This document shows, one piece after another, positions 59,195 to 64,000 of a stretch of 64,000 bases of DNA. The notes below the pieces were generated by a model that saw nothing but the letters and a program-made list of their open reading frames with translations, did not search any database and was not told where the DNA came from. Both the position numbers and the translations under genes were made by a program. This DNA is from Peromyscus leucopus (Eukaryota > Chordata > Mammalia > Rodentia > Cricetidae), in contig NC_051073.1 in NCBI RefSeq assembly GCF_004664715.2, forward strand, positions 65,849,664 through 65,913,663, written 5' to 3'. Positions within the stretch are counted from its first letter, which is position 1. Each line of letters begins with the position of its first letter.

Positions 59195-59470
59195 AGATCT
59201 GCTTTGGCCCTCAGTTCTGGAGCCCATGGTCACGTGGCCCTGTCACCATGGGGCCTGTGGTAAAGGCCGCACACTGTGGTGGGAAGACGTGGTATAGCCA
59301 AAACACATACCTCATGCTAGGAAGCAAAAGGGGAGGAGAAGGAGAGGGATTCACGATCCACTCCAAGGGCCTGGGGTCCTCTCACTAGGCCCCATCTCTG
59401 AGCGGCACTGGGGACCAAGTCTGTACCACATGGGCCTTTGGAGGAAAGGCATCATCCCAACCACAGCAAG
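59195..59470 (-). mobile_element. MaLR LTR (rodent MT/ORR or MST-like)
   Basis: TCAGTTCTGGAGCCCATGG, AGGCCCCATCTCTGAGC, GGGGACCAAGTCTGTACCAC, ATGGGCCTTTGGAGGAAAG and CATCCCAACCACAGCAAG follow antisense MaLR landmarks to the LTR terminus. Confidence 0.65.
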
Positions 59471-59474
59471 ACCT

Positions 59475-59810
59475 CATCATAGGAGGAGCGTTGTCAGAGT
59501 GAAGTGTTTCCCAGCAACAAAGGGATTCACAAACAGCTGGAAGAAAAGTATGTTCTTTAAAAACACAAACGCTCAGAAGGGAGACGCAAATGATCCTGTG
59601 GTCCATGACTATCGGGACTATCAGAAGGCCTACCATGCTGCAAAAACTAGCCAACTGCTGTGAACCCCAGATTTAGAACAATGGACTGAAACACTTTTCT
59701 ATAACAGAAGTAAGTAGTAAGTCATCTGGAAAAGCAAGGACATTCTTGTCACTTAATTATTCTAGCATCAAGTGAAACTGATCGTCAGCCTGGGACATTA
59801 TTTTATTTTT
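59475..59810. other. Unique sequence with open frame
   Basis: The plus frame 59430-59663 reads from the MaLR end into unique sequence (contains KKSMFFKNTNAQKGDANDP, stop at 59661). I recognise no family; a retro-copy fragment is possible, chance equally so. Confidence 0.35.
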
Positions 59811-59814
59811 TTAT

Positions 59815-59945
59815 TTCATCGACACAGGGTCTCACATAACCCAGTTAGCCTCAAACCCACTTTGATGAGGCTGGCCTTGAACTCCTGAGCGTCCTACCTC
59901 CCAAATGTTGGGATTACAGGTGCTCACTACCACACCCAATTCTGG
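59815..59945 (-). mobile_element. PB1/B1-type SINE
   Basis: GACACAGGGTCTCACATAAC, GAGGCTGGCCTTGAACTCCT, CCCAAATGTTGGGATTACAG and CACTACCACACCCAATTC. Antisense, old. Confidence 0.85.
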
Positions 59946-60194
59946 GACTTTATGAAAATAAGTTCCTGTAAGGTGACTAAAAGCCGCACTGAATGATTGT
60001 CCTGGAAGATGTAAAGTCTAGGTCACACTGATGACTAAGTGACAGCCTCGTGGGAAAATTAACGATGCAGGAATTAAGCCAGAGGGCCCAAGAAGTCATT
60101 TCCAATTTTACAGTTTGGTACTTCCAAATTCAACCTCAATTTCTAATCACTCCTCGCCCCGCCCCACCCCCACCACATGCACATCCTGGCCTTT

Positions 60195-60318
60195 GTAGGT
60201 GTGGTTTTTAAAACAGAGTCATGCTTTGTAGCCATGTTTCCCTAAAACTCACAATCCTCCTGCCCCAGTCTCTCAAATGCTGAGCATATAGGCACGCATC
60301 ACCACATCTGGTTTCCAA
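60195..60318 (-). mobile_element. Diverged B1/PB1-type SINE
   Basis: AAAACAGAGTCATGCTTTGT, AAACTCACAATCCTCCTGCC, CAAATGCTGAGCATATAGGC and ACGCATCACCACATCTGG. Confidence 0.75.
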
Positions 60319-60347
60319 TATTTATTTCACTATAAATCCCACTTAGT

Positions 60348-60376
60348 TTTTTTTTTTTTTTTTGGGGGGGGGGGGC
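60348..60376. repeat. (T)n(G)n run
   Basis: T16 followed by G13-type run. Confidence 0.92.
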
Positions 60377-60518
60377 TTGCTTGTTAGAATTTGAGTTATA
60401 CCTTGCTTTTATATTGCTAATATGCATTGCTAACATATTGCATATAAACACATAGATGTATATCTATATGGTCAGTTCATCTGGAGTCACAGTTATTCTG
60501 AAGAGTGGGCTCTTGAGG

Positions 60519-60571
60519 AGCCTGAAGATGAAGATGAAGATGAAGATGAAGATGAAGATGAAGATGAAGAT
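60519..60571. repeat. (GATGAA)n hexanucleotide
   Basis: About eight perfect GATGAA units. In one plus frame it reads Glu-Asp repeats, but no supporting ORF has other features of a gene. Confidence 0.95.
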
Positions 60572-60574
60572 GCC

Positions 60575-62630
60575 TGGATGGGAGCACATCAGCAGGCATA
60601 GGTTTCTCTGCAGCTGGAGGCTCACAGTGTAGATGAAATCAGCTGGCTCTGGGCAGAGGGCTTTTGTAGGAGGCCAGACTTCTCAGAACAGTCCTGGGGA
60701 ACCAAGCGTGATGGTTGGTCACCTTGACTCCTATTTCAAAATGATGACGCTGTTTTTAAGTAGAAAGCAAGAAAGAAGAACTGGTTTTCCAGGTGCTGTA
60801 AGACAACATGGAACCGGTAACAACTTCTATGCCTATTTCCAAGGCTTTGTTGTTGAGGCTTAATGGAAAATTGCATTGGAAAGAACCAGAGGGCCTGGGG
60901 TCCTGCATGTGCTTTGTGCGTGTGACCTTGGAAATGATTATGGTATCCCTGAGCCTTACTTGTCCCACCTGAGAAGCAAAGGTAGGAGCTGGTCCGGTCT
61001 ACAGGAGCCATGGCTCCAGTCAAGGTCAGAATGGTATTAGGAATCACATTCCCTTTGCAGGTGTTCGCTGCATTCCTGAAGGATGACTAAAGGTGATCTG
61101 GAGCAGTTGTCTCAGAAGACGATAAAGTCCAGGTCACCTAGTAAGTAAGCTTCCTGGGGACACAACCATACCATGTAGTAGGAGTCACAGGCCTTGTCAA
61201 ATGATAGGCTGACCTCACCTAAGGGCACATCACTCCTTTCCCAGGGCTCCAGGAGCTAAGTGAAATCCAGAAACTCAGAGGCAACTATGATTGATGAAGA
61301 TGAAACCCGCAGACCTTTTGAAGACTTGTATTTCAGGACTTGGTAGTGATTTGCTGTAGGCATCTTCTGCCTCTCCAGAGCTGATCTGGGGCTCTGGGTC
61401 TGCAGCCTGGAAACCCGGACTCCGATATCACCTGTTGTGGCTACATCCTCTCTTAGGCTCCAGCTGTGCTACCCTGTGGGAATCTGCTGTGGTCAACACA
61501 TGGGGCTGAAGGGGCTCCTGGGGGGGGGGGCGCTGCTGCACCCACCCGCTACCGCAAGCCTTGCCACTAGTAAAGTGACGGTGTGGGGCGATGACTGGAA
61601 GGCTGGAGTCACGTGACTTGGCCATAGGAGTTTTCCGTGAACCTGAGTCTACTGTCCTCAGGGTCCATAGAATGGCTGATAAGGTATCTGTGACTGATCA
61701 GCCGAGCGTGGTGGGGCTTCCAGCATCAGTATTCAGAAGGATCACTCAAGGAGTCATCAGTGCTGCTAAAATTCGGTTTCCTGCCCCTCCCCCAACCCCC
61801 CACCTCCCAGTTTCTGATTCAAGACACGGCAGAAATCCAGAGTTTTTAGAACGGCCGCTGGGAATAGGGTTGCTTTAGTTAAAGATCCCCAGGCTAAGCT
61901 GGAAGTAAGTATTCAGAGCTTGCAGACAAGGAGGGTATACGACTGACTTTTTGGTGCCTTGCCTCAGGTAGAGCTGTTGGCAGAGATGACCATGGCTTAG
62001 ACATTTTGGGGGTTCAGATGCTGGTGAAACGGAAGGCTGGCCCTGCTACAGCTTTGTTAATATTGTTTCTGCTGTCTCCTCTGACACCCAGGAAAGTGGG
62101 ACACCGATTGGGAACCTGGCCAAGCTCCTTGGCTGAAGGAAGACTAACAAGGGAGCGTTAACTCCTAAATTGGCATGCAAGCATTGGTACATGGGTCCCT
62201 TCCTTGGCTCCCACAGGCACACCTCCCACCCTGCTCCCAACTGCCCAGAGGAAGGCTGGGGCTGGGGGAGGACTGAGACCTGATCCCATGCCTTGTATGG
62301 GTTGATTACTCATCATGAGTTGGGTGTTGTGGAGAGCAACATGAAATGCTTCAATATGCCTGACTGCCTCTTCCGAGAAGGGACAATGAAGGCTGGAATC
62401 AGGATACCCTGACTGCTGCCAGAGACAAATGACTTTCCCAGGCAGCAATCACCTCTGTACCCAGATTTCAGGTCACTTTAGCAGTGGATATACCCACCAC
62501 ATCACCCCCCCCTTCTCCTTGCCCTGCAAAGGAGGAAAAATGCAAACAGATCAGCTCTCAGGGGCTCACTTTGAACTTCCTGGATGAAAATCAGGGCAGG
62601 AGGTAACTTGATTGGAAAGAAAGAAATTGG
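60575..62630. other. Largely unrecognised 2-kb stretch
   Basis: No SINE signatures. 61073-61137 is similar to 59963-60026 (GACTAAA, GAAGA, TAAAGTC and AGGTCAC in the same order), so both may be copies of an old unnamed repeat. G-run at 61520. Short open frames only. Confidence 0.4.
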
Positions 62631-62636
62631 GGGCGG

Positions 62637-62930
62637 GGCTGGTTACACACTTGTGTCTGCTCACAACCTGCCTGGTTAAACGCTTGTGTCTGCCCCCAGC
62701 CTGCTCTTCACCTGCCTGGTTACACACCTGTGTCTGCTCCCAGCCTGCTCTTCACCTGCCTGGTTACACGCCTGTGTCTGCTCTTCACCTGCCTGGTTAC
62801 ACGCCTGTGTCTGCTCTTCACCTGCCTGGTTACACGCCTGTGTCTGCTCTTCACCTGCCTGGTTACACGCCTGTGTCTGCTCTTCACCTGCCTGGTTACA
62901 CGCCTGTGTCTGCCCCCAGCCTGCTCTTCA
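62637..62930. repeat. 33/44-bp minisatellite
   Basis: About eight tandem units. The main unit is 33 bp (CTGCCTGGTTACACGCCTGT then GTCTGCTCTTCAC); longer units carry an extra CCCCAGCCTGC. Four consecutive 33-bp units are almost identical, indicating recent homogenisation. As 33 is divisible by three, all three plus frames stay open, which explains the ORFs here. Confidence 0.96.
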
Positions 62931-62934
62931 TCTT

Positions 62935-63395
62935 ATCTGTTTCACACCTCCTCAGTCTTCCAGGAAGGGGAGGTAGGGGCAGGCCCTGCTGCAAGCGTTG
63001 GAGGGACCATCACAGTCCCTTGTCCTACCCCTGCGGTGAGGGCTCCCCTCCTAGGTAACCATTCCCACTGGGAGCATTTTTCAAATGTCAGCAGGGAGAA
63101 CGGAGGGGACCCGGTTCAGCCTGTGTCAATCTGGTTCTCCTCTGTCCCCGTGTCAAGGCTCGGGGTTTCTTCTGTCTTCTCTCAGCTGGCCCAGCTAAGA
63201 GAGAGGAGGTGATATCCCAAAACATCCTCAAACCACATCCTTTTTAAACAAACAGCTGGGCACAAGGAATAGAGTTGATTGTCTGGATCCTTCTAGAAGA
63301 AATGTGGATAAAGAAATGTCTGGAAGACAAACAGATACATTATTCCCTGAGCACTAGATTTTGTTGGCTTTGGATGCTGTAGCCACTCCCAAATT
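62935..63395. other. Unique sequence
   Basis: No repeat or gene recognised. Confidence 0.4.
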
Positions 63396-63398
63396 TTG

Positions 63399-63416
63399 GG
63401 GTGTGTGTGTGTGTGT
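63399..63416. repeat. (TG)9
   Basis: Short TG repeat following TTTTGGGG; the same TTTTGGGGTGTG junction recurs at the next tract. Confidence 0.9.
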
Positions 63417-63473
63417 AAATTATACTTGACACTTCAAGCTGGGGAAAGCTAGCCATGCAAAAACTCTGTTTTG

Positions 63474-63474
<1 letters not shown>

Positions 63475-63522
<48 letters not shown>

Positions 63523-63539
63523 TGTGTGTGTGTGTGTGT
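63475..63539. repeat. (TG)32 microsatellite
   Basis: TG repeat with one A interruption. Confidence 0.97.
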
Positions 63540-63641
63540 CCCGTGGTCCTCCTGTCTCCAGCCTCCAGAGAGGCAGAAGAAGAAATCTCCTTTCAATGTG
63601 GAAATAGAAATACTCCCTCACTGGGAAAGTCACGTGCTTTG

Positions 63642-63680
63642 TGGTTTTGTTTTGTTTTGTTTTTTGTTTTTTTCCTTTTC
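63642..63680. repeat. (GTTTT)n / T-rich tract
   Basis: Four GTTTT units then T-rich sequence; may be the tail of an unrecognised antisense retroposon. Confidence 0.85.
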
Positions 63681-63684
63681 TACT

Positions 63685-64000
63685 TTCTTTTGAGAAGTTT
63701 GCTGAGGACCATCTGTGCCCTGTGCACAGTGCTCGGCACTGGATAAATCTTTATGGGCTTGTCTTGGGGTTTCAATGAGACAGTTCATTAAAACACTCAG
63801 CAAACAGAATAAGGACTTGATAACTTGGTGAATACAGCTATTCTCTTCATTATTTTTTCTATGTTGCTCACTGGGGAAGAATAGACTCTGGGAGGCTGTG
63901 AGACACCTTTCATGGCTTAGGGTCCCTTGTCACACAGAGGCTCCACTGTCCATTTTCCCGGCTGCCGGCTGCCTGAGCATCTCTGAGGGAAGCACAGTCT
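63685..64000. other. Unique sequence at window end
   Basis: CCCTGTGCACAGTGCTCGGC then GGATAAATC faintly resembles an L2/MIR terminus; too short to call. No gene recognised. Confidence 0.35.

Noticed and set aside
60519..60571. Acidic-tail coding exon (Glu-Asp repeats)
   Set aside because: A perfect GATGAA microsatellite in a short frame with no conserved flanks.
62637..62930. CRISPR-like array of regularly spaced repeats
   Set aside because: Units are contiguous without unique spacers, and the DNA is mammalian. It is a minisatellite.
62612..63212. Overlapping 96-160-codon plus-strand ORFs with Cys/Leu-rich repeats
   Set aside because: All three frames are kept open by a 33-bp minisatellite; no start context, domain or splice support.

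Overview
The window reads as non-coding nuclear DNA of a muroid rodent, most likely a cricetid (hamster, vole or deer-mouse group). The evidence is dense B1, B2, B3, B4 and ID SINEs, long CA/TG microsatellites, and B1 copies of the cricetid type, whose right half reads GATCCAGGA, then AGGCACCAAAACTACAC, then the usual B1 end (best copy at 8428-8583). Older mammalian repeats lie beneath: MIR, L2, L1M, MaLR LTRs and DNA transposons such as Tigger. I recognise no protein-coding exon, tRNA, rRNA or other RNA gene. Open frames in the window are short, overlap on both strands, or are made by simple repeats.

Layout. 0-10 kb: mostly unique sequence with scattered SINEs and an 88-bp alternating purine-pyrimidine tract at 6013. 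10-20 kb: an A-rich block with duplicated flanks (10.1-10.35 kb), a Tigger fossil with a nested insertion (13.3-13.6 kb), MIR/L2 fossils, and a solo class II LTR with a clean 6-bp target duplication (19298-19570, minus strand). 20-28 kb: B1/B2/B4 copies, TA/TG repeats and a MaLR LTR. 28.9-31.3 kb: a pair of about 370-bp, about 95% identical inverted arms derived from an old L1, enclosing a MaLR LTR, two B1s and a 34-bp minisatellite. 32.78-33.25 kb: the only strong CpG island, a candidate promoter with no recognisable coding exon. 34-41 kb: MIR, L2, MaLR and B1 fossils. 42.6-44.4 kb: a train of SINEs. 45.0-45.4 kb: a weaker GC-rich candidate promoter. 46.8-49.3 kb: a MIR cluster and a long L2. 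50.46 kb: a repeated homeodomain-type motif pair. 54.6-56.0 kb: a probable LTR and an MLT1 end. 57.08-58.13 kb: the most unusual structure in the window (below). 58-64 kb: SINEs, an L1M tail, a MaLR LTR and a 33-bp minisatellite at 62.64-62.93 kb.

The standout is at 57184-58056. Two different LTR-like units face each other, U5 end to U5 end, across one 26-bp near-palindromic segment that reads as a tRNA-Lys-type primer binding site in both directions. The whole 873-bp unit starts TG, ends CA and is flanked by a 6-bp duplication (CATTCC), so it appears to have integrated as one piece. It landed inside the second copy of a pre-existing 84-bp tandem duplication of a MIR-derived segment. Family names are from memory of consensus patterns, without a database search; boundaries of old repeats are approximate.
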